This document shows positions 1 to 11,906 of a stretch of 64,000 nt of DNA, in pieces (the stretch's first letter is position 1; each line of letters starts with the position of its first letter). Origin of the DNA: Sinohyriopsis cumingii (taxonomy: Eukaryota; Mollusca; Bivalvia; Unionida; Unionidae); contig CM068830.1 of the NCBI GenBank assembly GCA_028554795.2, positions 47,878,227 to 47,942,226 of the forward strand, read 5' to 3'. The notes below the pieces were generated by a model. The model searched no databases. It had not been told where the DNA came from and was given only the letters and a program-made list of their open reading frames with translations. A program made the translations under genes and the position numbers.

Positions 1-3000
1 CTATGTCCTATTTATCTGTATAGAAGACATATGTGAACAACACAGACCCAGATCTGCCCTTGCATAATGCATCTCCAGATCTTTGGTTTCACTAAATGTT
101 TCAAAATGTATTCACAGTTTGGGAGTCTACATCATCAAACCTGGAGTACTTCTTACTATATTGGAATTTTAGACACAGGTGGAGATAGTGGAATGAATAA
201 AAGAATTAGTTTCTTATTTTTACAATTAAACACCTGGGGGTTATTTTTTATCGTGATTGAACAGTTGAAAAACTCATCAGAGTTAAATACAGGGAATTGA
301 GAACTGTATGACTTTACTTATAAATTCTATGTATGTGATGAATATATATTGAGAAATTCAAAGTTGCAAACTAAGTAATAAGAAAGGCATTATAAATCTC
401 AATGTTAAGAAAACGGTTTGAGATGATTAGTGAAACTGGGGCAAAGGTTTGCTTAATTCGCTTGATATTATAATTAATAAAATCAACTTTGATGCTGAAA
501 TGCACACCAAGATTAATGACGTCCACAATCGGGTGTGCATCATATATAAGAAAATATGTAGATGGTGGCTTCATCCCTTGTACTCGCTAAATTTAGAATT
601 GTTTTAGTAACAAAGTATATATGGTAATAATGTTCAGGTAATTCTCGCTGGTAGTCTAATATTCAGCTGTTTTTATAGTCTTCACGATTAGACTTTCCTT
701 TGTAAGTTTGTAGCTATATGCAATTCAGTGTTGTTTATACCCGGTATATAACTTTAATATCATATTAGCTTTCTATTAAATAGAAATAATATTTATTTTT
801 CCAAAAATGATACTACTGATACCATCCTTTAAGACGCAATAATGTTAAATGTTTCACAGCAATAAAAGTATATATATACAGTTCTACTGTAAAATAATTT
901 TTTCTTAACTTTTAGAATCCTTTCTTCCCATGCTTAACTCTAGATATATATTAGGATCAGCAACGAGGGACAAAGAAAACACCAAGTTCTTCATATTCAT
1001 CTATGATATCATTAAAAAGGAAGTTGTACAGGAAGCCAATACTGTAAGCTAATTTCCTACATAGTGGTGTTTGAAGCACATATTGTTTTTCTTGTAAATT
1101 GTTACACCACAAGAATCTGTAAGGCATTATAAATGTTATCCTAAATCTACATAATACATAAAATTCCCTAAGTATTTCCAACTCATATGTTGATGTTGAT
1201 ATTATTGCATGAAATAATCGTGTGATATATCGCATTACCAATTGATATTGTTTGTATATTTACAATGGGTAAGCATTATTCACAGTAATAAGTAGAGTTC
1301 AATTCGAATTGCAATTATTCAGCTAAATTTATAATAATAAAAAAATCATTGTCAACACTGTTTTGTTTGGAGACATGACTTTACAAGGACAAAATCAAAC
1401 ATTTTTTAATGAGTGTTTTCTTTATGATACCTAAGTTTCATTTTGCAAATAAAGATATGACAAATGTTATACTGAACCTAATTTGACTAATTCTACATCA
1501 CGTCCTCTTTGAATAATCTTTACACAAATATTCATATTTTGTTTTATAGTATGCAACACAATGATCTACCTATTATTGCAGGAAACAAATGCTTATTTGG
1601 CACTCCTCGGTGGAAATCATGCCATTATGACAGCGAAGGAGCAAGACGGTTTTTCCAACGCATACGCCATTAAACTCGAGTCAATGACACTGTCACTAAA
1701 TTGCAAGGGAAAATAGTTCGTGCCTCAGATTTACTGGTCTTCAATAATGACACAGGTTCCTTGTATTGCTGATATATGGCAGCATTCAGTTTTGACTGTA
1801 TTCGCGGAAATTATAAGATCGCCAAAAATAAACATTTGAAAACATACATTAACATATGCATGTATACAGCTTCTCATGGTAAAAGCAACATTTAATTTAT
1901 CCAGTTAATGCCTCCATTTAAATATAAAGATGAATTGGTTCTAAATATATGAATCACATAGCATTGTTGAAATAAGAGTCTGAATTGAGTAATAAATTGT
2001 TCTTTTGTGAAAAGCAATTAATTACTCAGTTCAGTCTCCTATTTATATTAGTTTAACATCAATCAAATGAGCAACAGTGGTGTACCGGAACTGACGCAAG
2101 TCCGTGGACGATGTCAATGTTATGAACGCTGATGTGCAGCAACTTCAAAAGACAGTCATTCAAAACCTTCCTATTACATATACGTAGAGAACAGTAGTAT
2201 GTAAAATAGCATGTGGACTAATTATGTCTGAGAGACTCCAGGAAAAGGTGATCTACACTACTTTAATATAACGCGTTGTGATGGGTGTACCAATAGTTTC
2301 CACTTGTGTCCTTCAGTATATTTTAATGAGCTTTATTGCATGTGCGAATCTTCTACGCCTGATTTTGAGAATATGATGTTCAGTTTCAGTTACAAAAACA
2401 GATGAATCGGATGAGCAATATTGGTAAGTATTGTTTTCTTGTCTCTGTGCACAAGACCATGCAGTAGTGTGGCAAGGCGAATTGTCAAAGATAAATTGTA
2501 AATCATCAGAATGTTTTGCCTGGACTCTTACTGAAAATCGCAAGTATTAATGTATTTCTTGCTATCCAGAGTTCTTTCAATTTCCTTTCACCACCTCAGA
2601 AATTTGTGTTATGTTAATAGCCAATATCATCATGGTCTTTCAAACTCAGTGTTTCGCGAAACAATGCAGTGAATATCCGTCAGGGAAATGTTATGCCTTT
2701 CTCCTGTAAATATAGTAGTCTCTGGTATATGCGAGGTCCACTTCATTTATACGGGTTATTATTTTCCTTTATAAGTGATCTCCTTTTCTTACACATTTGT
2801 GTCCTTCCATTTTACAGCTGATTCCCTCTACTTGCACACGCTAATGAACTGAAACACTTCTGATCAGATTTCATAGACATACCCATGATATCATGACAAT
2901 CTGATTGAGGTGGAAAAAACAAAATTGGGACACTTCAGCTCACTGATGAATTATAGGTGATATGGACAGGCTAATCCAAGTCATTACTTCTTGTAGCCAT

Positions 3001-3278
3001 GAGTGGTAAACAAATTCACATGTGACCTAATAAATTCACAGCAGGAAAATTGCTTATAATAGGTTCTTGGAACAGACTCCTTGGTATTTAGATATGATGC
3101 GAGAAGCAAATATCGGCAGTCTACCACGATACATATTTCAACTGCAAAATAACATTAGCGTTGGAATATTTGTGAGAAATTAGTCTGTAACTTTAAAATT
3201 ACACACAAGTTTTCATTTGGTGCCCATTACATGACAGATAGTGTCTTATACATAAGTTTCTACTGTTTGTTTCTTCAG
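1..3278. other. Gene-poor AT-rich stretch upstream of the WD-repeat exons
   Basis: I see no convincing gene here apart from a weak candidate exon near 1582-1716. The open frames present are short and of AT-rich random composition. The only clear structure is a small hairpin: arms at 1976-1999 and 2015-2038 are near-perfect inverted repeats around a 15-base loop. Earlier exons of the WD-repeat gene that becomes visible at 3279 could lie here or to the left of the window, but none can be defined with confidence. Confidence 0.5.
1582..1716 (+). CDS. Candidate exon upstream of the WD-repeat gene (weak)
   Basis: A splice acceptor (ttattgcag) precedes an open stretch of about 44 codons whose composition looks coding, including GGNHAIMTAKEQDGF. 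That resembles the middle of a WD blade, where a Gly/Asn-His pair often precedes a strand. The frame closes at a TAG near 1714. A neighbouring frame stays open across the stop for about 20 more codons, so either a frameshift or an unseen donor is needed. It lies on the same strand as, and about 1.6 kb before, the first clear WD exon. It may be part of that gene, a decayed exon, or chance. Confidence 0.2.
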   Translation, partial: ETNAYLALLGGNHAIMTAKEQDGFSNAYAIKLESMTLSLNCKGK

Positions 3279-3391
3279 AGGCAGTAACAGTAACAAAAGG
3301 ACAGAAGCATCTGAAAATTTTTGACCTCCAGTCGGGTAAAGTTTCAGCCGTCATTAAAGCAGTGCAAACAGAGAGGATCGATAATCTTGAG
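3279..3391 (+). CDS. WD-repeat protein, internal exon (first visible)
   Basis: This exon is bounded by an acceptor (tttcttcag) and a consensus donor (gtaagt at 3392). It encodes about 37 residues. The segment KHLKIFDLQSGKVSAVI has the typical end of a WD40 blade: a hydrophobic strand, Asp, a short turn with Gly-Lys, then the start of the next strand. It begins inside a codon (two bases complete one from an earlier exon) and ends in phase 0, matching the next exon at 4074. WD-repeat proteins are beta-propeller scaffolds; the partner and pathway cannot be read from this fragment. NACHT/WD-type proteins such as the NWD family are one possibility, but that is a guess. Confidence 0.6.
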
Positions 3392-4073
3392 GTAAGTTGA
3401 AATCAGTCATCAAAAGGAAAAATGATCACATGGTATATAATTAAATTTTCTCAATATTTATTTTATTGACTGCCACTTTTCTGTTCACTTTGTTGAAAAT
3501 GTAATTGTGTGGGCCTTTAGAATTAGGAATGGATTTCAATAAATATGTATGTTAGACAATGAGAGGTTACTACCCAACTGAAAGGTCAAACTAATTGTTC
3601 TGAATAGATGTGAGTGTTATTCAAAGTCTCTGTTAACTAAAGGTAGTTTAGCGTCTTTTAAGTCAATATACTTGCTACAAGACCATTGATTTTTCTTTTG
3701 AAAACGTTTGAACTGACAGAATATGATTAAGAAGCAAATTCAATAATAACCAAGAGTTTTAAATGACACAAGCAAAGCATTAACCTGTTCGTGTTAAGGT
3801 TTAACATTTTTAGACCACATTTCTATGACATTTATCCTAAAACATATCTATATAAGACACTATTGTATGCTTAGATCTTTCGTACATGGTTGTCTTTGGA
3901 TCTCAAGATATCATGTACAAATGACTCATTGTGCAACTACTAGCTTTAACAATATGTCTCAGCTATAGTGCTGATACATAAAGCAATTTAAATCCAAAAT
4001 GGGTTGAATGAACAAAGGTTATTTATTTCTCCATTCCAACACACACTTAATTATTTAATTTTATTCCTTTTAG

Positions 4074-4325
4074 ATGAATGCTCAAGGCTTCATTCTGGCG
4101 GCGACATGCGAGACGCTGGTGTTGGTCTTCAATTTGAAGAAACGACAGTTCTTGTACCAGATCGACATGAAAAATTTAGGAACAGACTATACTGGCATTA
4201 CTACTCTTATCACGCCGGATGACAAGTGCATTCTGTTTGACATCAGCAAAGTACCTGAAGGAGCTCCCAAGATAAAATCCACTGAAGTTAGTTATATTGT
4301 TTGCTGGGATGTCGAAAAGAGAAAG
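4074..4325 (+). CDS. WD-repeat protein, internal exon
   Basis: The acceptor is attccttttag and the exon joins in phase 0 to the exon ending at 3391. It encodes 84 residues with two blade-like units: CETLVLVFNLKKRQFLYQI and, further on, SYIVCWDVEKRK. Between them is a loop of about 45 residues containing Thr-Pro-Asp-Asp, a usual spot in a WD blade. The donor is weak (AAG then gttttg at 4326), but the frame runs on into a CT/TA microsatellite, so the exon must end about here. The ATG at its first base is an internal Met, not a start. Assignment to a WD40 propeller is good; the specific gene is not recognised. Confidence 0.65.
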
Positions 4326-4357
4326 GTTTTGTTTTTGCATCAATCTTTTTCAATGTT

Positions 4358-4479
<122 letters not shown>

Positions 4480-5109
4480 CTTGACATGAATGGAGACTCG
4501 AAATAGATTAAAACTGATGTATGGTTATGTACTCGTGTGGTTTGATAACAATACTCCTCAGAGGCGAAATTACTCTTCTTTATCAGAAAGTTAAAAATTA
4601 TTTTCCTTCCATTGATCATGCATTACATATGTTAAGATAAATGCTTCATACAAAATGCCAGTTTTGTTCTGGCAACTGCATGAATATAACATTAGTTGAG
4701 ACCTTGATCAAACCACCCTCACCCCACAAGACTGCTTTTATGTATGCAACATATTTTGGCGGGATTTGTAATTATAATCTATTTGCAAAATTATATAGCT
4801 TCTAGAATGTAACTTCAGTTTTTATTTCATACTGGACCTGTTGTATCACAGCCAATGAAATAAACTCTTCCCCAACCATGCTTCAAAATAACAATTGAAA
4901 TGTACATATTTTATGGAACCGCATGTTGTAAGTGCAAGTGACATTCAAGTTTCATCTTTGATGTTTATGACTTGTATTGTCCAAAACCAATAAATATAAA
5001 AGAATAACTATTATATAAGTTGTTCGGATACAGCAGTTCAATATTTCATTTTGTATATGTTAATCATAATGTACATCTCCTTTACTACTGTCTAGATCTT
5101 AAAATCTTG

Positions 5110-5330
5110 ACTCGACCAATGTGGGTATGTCATAAAGCTTGCCAGTAGCTTCTTCCACCAATAGCTCAGCATTAAGAGGTTAGTGTTAAGACTGATCGGC
5201 CTGGTGTCGGCATAATGTGACTGGGTGGGACATTGTGCTAGATGTTGGCTGCATGATACTCTAGTGTTAGACATCACTATAAACTGCAACATAGCAGACA
5301 TAATAGCGATGTGACTGAACAATTGTTAAA
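5110..5330 (+). repeat. SINE-family copy (body of the tRNA-derived SINE seen at 54.1-54.4 kb)
   Basis: The segment from about 5168 to 5315 aligns along its length with the reverse complement of 54095-54260, including shared blocks such as attaagaggttagtgtta and tgactgggt. The part before 5168 also resembles 22325-22400 and 41935-42000 (aagcttgccagtagcttc). A copy of the same body in reverse orientation starts at 5612. The sequence sits in an intron of the WD-repeat gene. Confidence 0.6.
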
Positions 5331-5611
5331 GCTACGTGAAAAATCTAAATAACACACTCTTCCACCAAATATACTACCCGCCATATATGACCTATCTATT
5401 ATGTGCTAAAATGGCGTAAAAGCAAATATCACAAAACTACATACTGTAGTACAATTGCACCTTGTTTGGCTGCTTTGGCACTTAACCATCAGACCTCTTC
5501 AGTCCTGGTTTAAAGTCTACCATGCTTTCCCGACTCATCTGGTATATGGCTACTTTTTATTTTCATAATATTAATAGTTGTGTGTGTGTGTGTGATTTGG
5601 ATTTTTAACGT

Positions 5612-5705
5612 AGCGTTAACAATTTTTCAGTCATATCGCTACGATGTCTGCTTTGGGATAAGCATCTAATGTCCTGTTTAGCATCATTCAAGCTGGATCA
5701 ATCGG
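5612..5705 (-). repeat. Partial SINE-family copy, inverted relative to 5110-5330
   Basis: The block tcatatcgctacgatgtctgc matches the end of the SINE body at 54.1 kb (tcatatcgctatgatgtctgc) and the complement of the end of the 5.1 kb copy. The rest is too diverged to align by eye. Two copies in opposite orientation 280 bases apart could form a hairpin in the pre-mRNA of the WD-repeat gene. Confidence 0.45.
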
Positions 5706-6260
5706 TATGTTATTGTTGTGTCACATATTTGTTATGGAATTTATCGAACATCATTTATGTTTGCTGCTGTTTCTCGTTGAATTTCAATTTTGTTTTAATA
5801 TATATACACCAATGATGGGCAAGGATCCTAATCACATGCTCACATGACATTACCGTATATGCTCTTTGTGTTGGCAGAATATTGCACATTTGTTGATCCA
5901 ATATATAAATTTGTACATATGATGCACTCTAACATTATTTCGTTCTGCTAGTACATTGTAAATTATTACATATGTTTGATAATTGGTGTTTATCCTGTTT
6001 GCAGTAGTAGCTCCAATATGATGCATTCTTACTTTTAGCTTTAATTATTAATTTTTAACTTTCAATTTTCAAATTTCCAAACAAAATGTTCCAATTTTCA
6101 AACAGCAGAATGCATACCAAATTTGGATGCTACAAATAATCTCTAAATCTGCTGGAAGAACAGTGACCATAACATCTAATCGCGTACAACTCCATGAACT
6201 TATGTATTATCTATATTTAGACATACAAATTTGGTCAAGATTTATTGATGTACAATACAG

Positions 6261-6398
6261 GTGATCAAGCTTCAGATGATAAAAGATGGGAGATATATTG
6301 TGGCATACTCCAAAACTGCTTTCGGCATAGTCACGTGGCATCTGATAAATGGAGATGATCAAGGAATGTCCAATTACCCGGAAGAGTTTCAAAAAAAA
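6261..6398 (+). CDS. WD-repeat protein, internal exon
   Basis: An acceptor (tacaatacag) and a good donor (gtaaga at 6399) bound 46 codons in phase 0 at both ends, which fits the preceding exon. The segment KDGRYIVAYSKTAFGIVTWHL is a clear WD40 blade: Asp-Gly-Arg-Tyr turn, inner strands, then Thr-Trp-His in the place of the Trp-Asp pair. It ends in a charged tail before the donor. With the two exons before it this makes roughly three to four blades, probably the C-terminal part of a larger propeller. Confidence 0.65.
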
Positions 6399-6587
6399 GT
6401 AAGAACTTGAGAATATATAACTTGAAATAACAATGTACGCCTTATGACTAGTACTATTACTACAGAAAACAAAGCTGAAATAATTATATTCCAGGTTGTT
6501 TTCAACAAAAACTGTACGAGACGAATACAATACTATTTGATGGATAGTGATACACTTAATAAAGACATTTTCCCGCTACTGTTTGTT

Positions 6588-6612
6588 AGAGAGAGAGAGA
6601 GAGAGAGAGAGC
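6588..6612. repeat. (GA)n microsatellite
   Basis: About twelve GA dinucleotides in an intron of the WD-repeat gene. No gene is implied. Confidence 0.9.
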
Positions 6613-7118
6613 ATCAGTACCCATATATGCTGATTTGTTTTCTCCCTTAACTTTACCTTGTCAGAATTGTACAGTAGTTTAACATACAGCACGCCTTCAT
6701 GCTGTTGTACAAACATGTCTAAAAGTGTTATCGTCTGTTAGAACTACGTTTGGATGTAACAATGTATGCTAATGTAGCATTTGCCAGATCTGTCTGTGGA
6801 TGAACTAAACAAGCCATTTCGTCCACTTGACAGTAGAGAGGAAAAAGTTGTCGATGCGGCTTATTATTTTTAGTAACAAGAGAAACTTTCAACTGAACAA
6901 ACGACTTAACGTGATATCTGCAATGTCCACAACAAATGTTAGACCAACATTATTGAAAATAGCATTATGATGATTTAAACAGTTTTTTTAGGAGAAATGT
7001 ACGGTACTATTCGCACATACGATGGTCCAGACTCTAGAAATTGTAAGACTATGAGCCATGCTCCCTAGGGTGTATACAATTTGCATAGAAAGAAACATTT
7101 AATCCATGGGCTATTCAG

Positions 7119-7223
7119 TCTGCCTTGGAGATGTCTATTTTACAAGTGAGTACAAACACAAATTCAAAACAAATGCTACTGAAGAAACCGCGTTTTGGCA
7201 AAAAAGCAAGAGACTCAGAATCT
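7119..7223 (+). CDS. WD-repeat protein, basic linker exon (probable)
   Basis: The acceptor is ctattcag and the donor gtaagc starts at 7224; 35 codons lie in phase 0 at both ends, consistent with the previous exon. The residues are not a blade: a polar stretch is followed by a lysine/arginine-rich run (LLKKPRFGKKARDSES), as expected of a flexible tail after a propeller. It is placed here on strand, spacing, splice sites and phase. The next clear exon (8374) needs one extra base from its predecessor, so at least one small exon must lie between 7224 and 8373 or this boundary is slightly wrong. Confidence 0.45.
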
Positions 7224-8373
7224 GTAAGCCAAGACGACGAAGAAGCCTTATTTCTGCTGATAAAATGGGCTGTCACACCCAGCTGCTTTGCAATTTTCCC
7301 CCTTTTACTTTTTTTGAGAATCTGTTTGAATTATAGTAGTGATTCAAGTCATATATATTATTTAAATAGCTGGAGTCCCTGCAACAATGAGCATGCAAGT
7401 GACAGGGCATATACTTGGGTCGTCTGTAGCTTTCTGTAACAATAGCAATAAATAAACTTGCCCTTTTGCATCTTGAATTTCCGCAAATGTATTTTCTTAT
7501 TTATTTCTGCTAATTAGAATTACATTGTTACAAAAAAGGATCGCATAATTCGTCTGCCATTTTGACTACATTTCCAATATAAATACTTTCCAAAGGAACA
7601 TTTTCTGCACAATAACGAAATGAATTCCCTTACAAAGTATATTTAACCATGCGTCTTTCTGAGAATTTCAATTAAGAGAATTCATATTTTTCACACCTAA
7701 TGAGTCCAAATAATCAATATTGATGACAGAACAGAAGCACATGTGCAGCTGCATCAAGGACAGCCCCTCCAGTGACATGTACATATTATGGAACTGGCCC
7801 AGCTAATAAATACAGTCCATCACACCAAATCAAGCAGAATTTAGTTTGGTCGACTGAAAAACTAAAATTGCTCTTTTCCAGACCAATTGGGAGAGTTGTT
7901 CCAGGGCACATTTATTCAAAACATGACTCTAAATTTTAATTTTAAGTAGATCAAAACGATATTTATTTTTTAAACAAATGACTGAGTATGTGATACACTA
8001 TCAAGTTCAAAGGTGGCTGGGCAATGTTATGTGTGCATGCATATTGTTACTGTGTATTATTAAGCTTACAGTTTTGTATTTACCTTGGAATCTATCATAA
8101 GTTCAGTTAATTTCTTTCTTGTTGTATGTTCTTTTTATTATTTAACCTTACGTACAAAAACAAAACGAGTACATAATAAAAAGGTTACAATATTTGTATG
8201 GGAAAATATGAACTCGTTTCTTCTGAGTATAGAACAGAAAAACTTTTTCTAATTTCCCCAGAAAAATGCAGTAACTTATAATTATTGAATGTTTATAATG
8301 AGAACAATGATATGGTGTCCACAGTGCCATTTTCTCTGTTTGTTGTTACTGTTATTAAAATTTTTGTTCACAG

Positions 8374-8537
8374 ATCCAGTTGATTTTGACCTAAGTGTTT
8401 TAGATGCTGATAATTATGACGCTAATGACCCTGATACAGATCCAGAAGAAGAAGATGAGGATGACGAGATTGAAGACGATGATGACAGTAAAGATGAAAA
8501 ATCAATCGGAAGAAGAAAAAAACTGTTTCTTGTTTAG
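8374..8537 (+). CDS. WD-repeat protein, acidic C-terminal exon
   Basis: An acceptor (tttgttcacag) precedes about 54 codons ending in TAG. The peptide is strongly acidic, with DADNYDANDPDTDPEEEDED followed by more Asp/Glu, then a short basic end (GRRKKLFLV). The first two bases complete a codon from an unseen exon. An acidic low-complexity end of this kind is common after propeller domains and may bind basic partners. It is the last coding exon on this strand before a long gap, so it most likely ends the WD-repeat gene, although direct linkage to the earlier exons is inferred from position. Confidence 0.5.
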
Positions 8538-11448
8538 TTAATAATCTTCACTTACTTTCGACAAATTTCAAACTAATTAATGTGTCTAAGCACAATGTTC
8601 ATATGAAGTAAACTTATTTAATTTGAAACTTCATCAACAAGTATACATTTACTTAATGTCATTGATTCCTGACTGCTTGTAAAATTAATTTTTGATTTAT
8701 AACTATTTTTTCAAATTTGGTGCCTGCTATCTTCAGTGAATTTAAGTTTAGTTTATGAAAATATATCGCAATTAGAGGCTTACATATGCAGTTGTTGAAT
8801 TTAATGGACCAGTTTCAAAACGGCGAAGTAGAAACGTAACTCAAGCAGCAGCCCAAAAACAAACCCAAAATGACAAACATCAGACTGGACCTGACTTAAT
8901 TTATTAGATTACACTTGCATATTAACTTTTACAGTTTGGTTTAAACATATTTTATTTGCTAAAGTATGCAAAATGTGTGAGTCTGTATGTCCTCACAACA
9001 TTAGATAATATCTTTTTACTACAAATATATTGATACAAACTAAACACGCGCAGAAACAAAAAAAAGCTGGCAAATGCGAAAAGAAAAGTAACAACAAGAA
9101 AAACAACCACCACAATAACAAAAAATTCAACAAAAGACAAATAGGATATGCTAACAATAAAATATAAGTTTAAAATAGAAAAACGATATCCAAGACAGTA
9201 AACAATGGTGTTATGAACTTTGGAGAGAGTAGAATTTAGTAAGTAATGCACCTAGATCAAATATCAATTGGTCATTCTACTGTCAGGAAAATAAATGATT
9301 CCCTTTATATTTAGAATCTAAGGACGAAATATTACATAAAATGTCTTGCATCCTTTTTTTGTATTTTCGAAACAAAACATCAAGATATTTAACTTTTGTT
9401 CAATATCGACTTCACATGGGCTAAATGGAAGAGTGTTTGTAGAGATGGGGATGACCATTTCGTTTTGAACTGTTTATTGAGTAGAAATAAAAAATATTAT
9501 ACGTATATTCTGCTGGAATGCCACAGTCGCATTAGAGATTAGCTGTTAGGTGGTTGTCATTCCGTTTTTGTTAAGGTCGCTACTCTTCTGTATTTTTAAA
9601 AAACATCCTCTTTGCTTGAGAGAAGTGAGAGTTGGAAAATTCCCATCAGTTCTATTGAATCACTTTCTCATCTTGATATTTCAATTTCATACAGATCGAC
9701 AATGATCTTATGTTCTTAACAATTGGAAAACCGCCTTTGATTGTATATATTGCACCAATGATGCTAATGTATAAAGCTTGATCTACTATAAATCCTTAAT
9801 GATCTATTGTACAAACAAAATTATTTTGTTTCTCTTGCAAATGTGACGTTAACATCAATGCTTCAGAAAATAGATGTTGAATTGTTCCTACCTTGAATGA
9901 GAATGTTTAAACCATCTGTATTAAAAATTAAAGACAAGTTTGTGAACAACAGCAACATTTCTTTGAAGTTGGATTTTACAGCATAATTACTAGATGTACT
10001 GCGTTCAAGTGTGATTAATTGTTAAGGGAATTTAGAAAGCAAAGCAAGAACAAAAAACAGCAGAAATACATTTCAGAACTCTTTATTTTGTGAAGCATGC
10101 CATCGGTAAGAAAGATGAAGGAACATTTAAGTCTTTGCGCATGCGGCAATCAAATATAGACATACGTCATTTAAGTGTATACCATGGCTATCGAAATATG
10201 AACACCACCTGTACGCAACATATTTGACACGCTGATTTGAATATTCAGATTAGCTCTCTTTATTATTATTCATTATTTTAACCTTGTCAAAATACTAGCT
10301 ATTAATTGATCGGTGATTTTCAGAACAATTTTAGCCATGAAATAAACTGAGTCAAAGACAAAAAGCACACACTTAAATCTTAACATTATGTCCACCCCTT
10401 CCACCACTGAAATGGTCAGCTCCATACATAAAGTATATTCATTTTTCTATAAAGACAAGCATATCTCATGATCATACTGTATGAGATACAGTTTTAACAA
10501 TGCTAACATTATGGTTTGCATATAACAACTAAGTTCTGAACAGGACAGGATTTGCTCAGGGAATCCAGCAGAGAAGTTTGAACACCAGCACCATCACGTG
10601 TCTAGTGAGTGTAGTGACAAACACTAATGACACTTGCATTACCCTCACACCCTCTATTGAACCCTATTGCATTCATAGTTGAAGTGTAGCAGTTGTGTGC
10701 GTTACAAATAAAATTAAAAAATGAGGCATTTTGGGCGTATGGAAATTGTAGTCTTCGCTTGTAATTTATTATAGTCATCAGCCTTGGGCCTGTGTCTAAA
10801 CAATTTATTTGAGCACTGGTCTTAGAATATTCTAAGAGAGAAAAACAAATAACAATTAAAATAGATCATTCCATCACTAATTTATGTAACACTATCACTG
10901 ATTTAAATTTGCTGAAAACATCGATTCAAAATCATGCTATAATCAAGCATTTGTCAGTAATTGTCTTGAGATGCTTCTTTCTCTTGTATCTTTGTTTTTC
11001 CATAAATTGGAAGCATGTAGTTCTCATGTATCTGTTTTGTTTCCGCGAGCTATTCTTTCTCTGTCTCGATCCTATGTATACAAAAGGTTTTTCCACAAAA
11101 CATGTCTTCTTCTTGGATGTGGGTCTTCTATATGACAAGGTTTACATGAATCATCAGCCTGCTTCTATGGTAATAGCCGGAGTGGTTCAAATATGTATAC
11201 TTATTCCTGTTTGCCATTTATATACTCAAAAAGTAGCCAATGCTTGCCAAAATATGAACGTTTTCCTTCACTTACCTATGTATACCCAGTGCAGTATGGG
11301 CCAGAAAGGTTTGTTTTTACAAAGACTACAATTCCCTAAAGTTTCTTGGAAGTTTGTGTTGTTTCATATTATGCAGTAGTGCTCATTTAAAATTGAATGG
11401 AACCTCAGCAGCTTCCTGTCTCTGTTTACCACAACAGTATCAGGACTA
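8538..11448. other. Gene-empty AT-rich interval
   Basis: I find no splice-bounded exon, transposon domain or obvious repeat array here. The longest open frame (10909-11379, + strand) is rich in Phe, Leu, Cys and Ile with no recognisable motif and is best explained by base composition. The interval separates the end of the WD-repeat gene from the DIRS-like element. Confidence 0.5.
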
Positions 11449-11530
11449 TAATTTCACAATTTAACAAGACTTACCAAAGTCACAGTTTGATTTGGATTTT
11501 ATGAACCTGTAAGTGCCTGAGGATCACATG
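11449..11530. repeat. Terminal inverted repeat of the DIRS-like element (3' side), left arm of a palindrome
   Basis: About 80 bases pair with 11647-11730 in inverted orientation, with only a few mismatches (shared block atgaacctgtaagtgcctga). Part of the same sequence is found inverted at the far end of the element (16843-16910). It is therefore both an element terminus and one arm of a local foldback with a loop of about 115 bases. Confidence 0.7.
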
Positions 11531-11646
11531 AGATGGAATTTGTCACGTGATGAGTCATTCTTTAGAGCATGATCAGCTTGAATGCCTCAGAGAACAACAA
11601 TAGGGTGGGATATGCATGAAGATAATTAATTTGCATATGGGTGGGC

Positions 11647-11730
11647 ATGTGATCTCTCAGGCACTTACAGGTTCATAAAATCCCAATCAAACTGCGACTT
11701 TGGTAAGTCTTGTTTAATTGCGAAATTTTA
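11647..11730. repeat. Internal inverted copy of the element end (probable internal complementary region)
   Basis: This is the reverse complement of 11449-11530, lying inside the element next to the recombinase gene's 3' end. Its place matches the internal complementary region of DIRS elements, which bridges the two termini during replication. Exact borders are approximate. Confidence 0.6.
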
Positions 11731-11906
11731 TTTCCCGTGTCATGAGATTTCAGAGTTTATACATTCAAGCACAACAATGAAGAAAAAATAAAGTAAAATG
11801 TATATTTGTGATACTAGATAAAACTACAAAGGACAATATATAAGCATATGAGATTGAATCAAAATTTGCTATAGCTGGGACTTCCCAAGCACAGCACTGC
11901 TGAAAT

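Noticed and set aside
371-574. - strand frame with LGVHFSIK-like stretch
   Set aside because: It faintly recalls a LINE segment, but no second landmark lies nearby and the composition is AT-driven.
957-1241. 94-codon open frame on the - strand
   Set aside because: No start context, domain or splice site, and composition expected by chance.
2313-2543. Frame with FIFDNSPCHTT, like the Asp-Asn-x-x-His box of DDE transposases
   Set aside because: Only this short box fits; no other transposase motif or inverted ends were found around it.
10909-11379. 156-codon frame on the + strand
   Set aside because: Long, but rich in Phe/Leu/Cys without domain or homologous feel; the opposite strand is also open for part of it.
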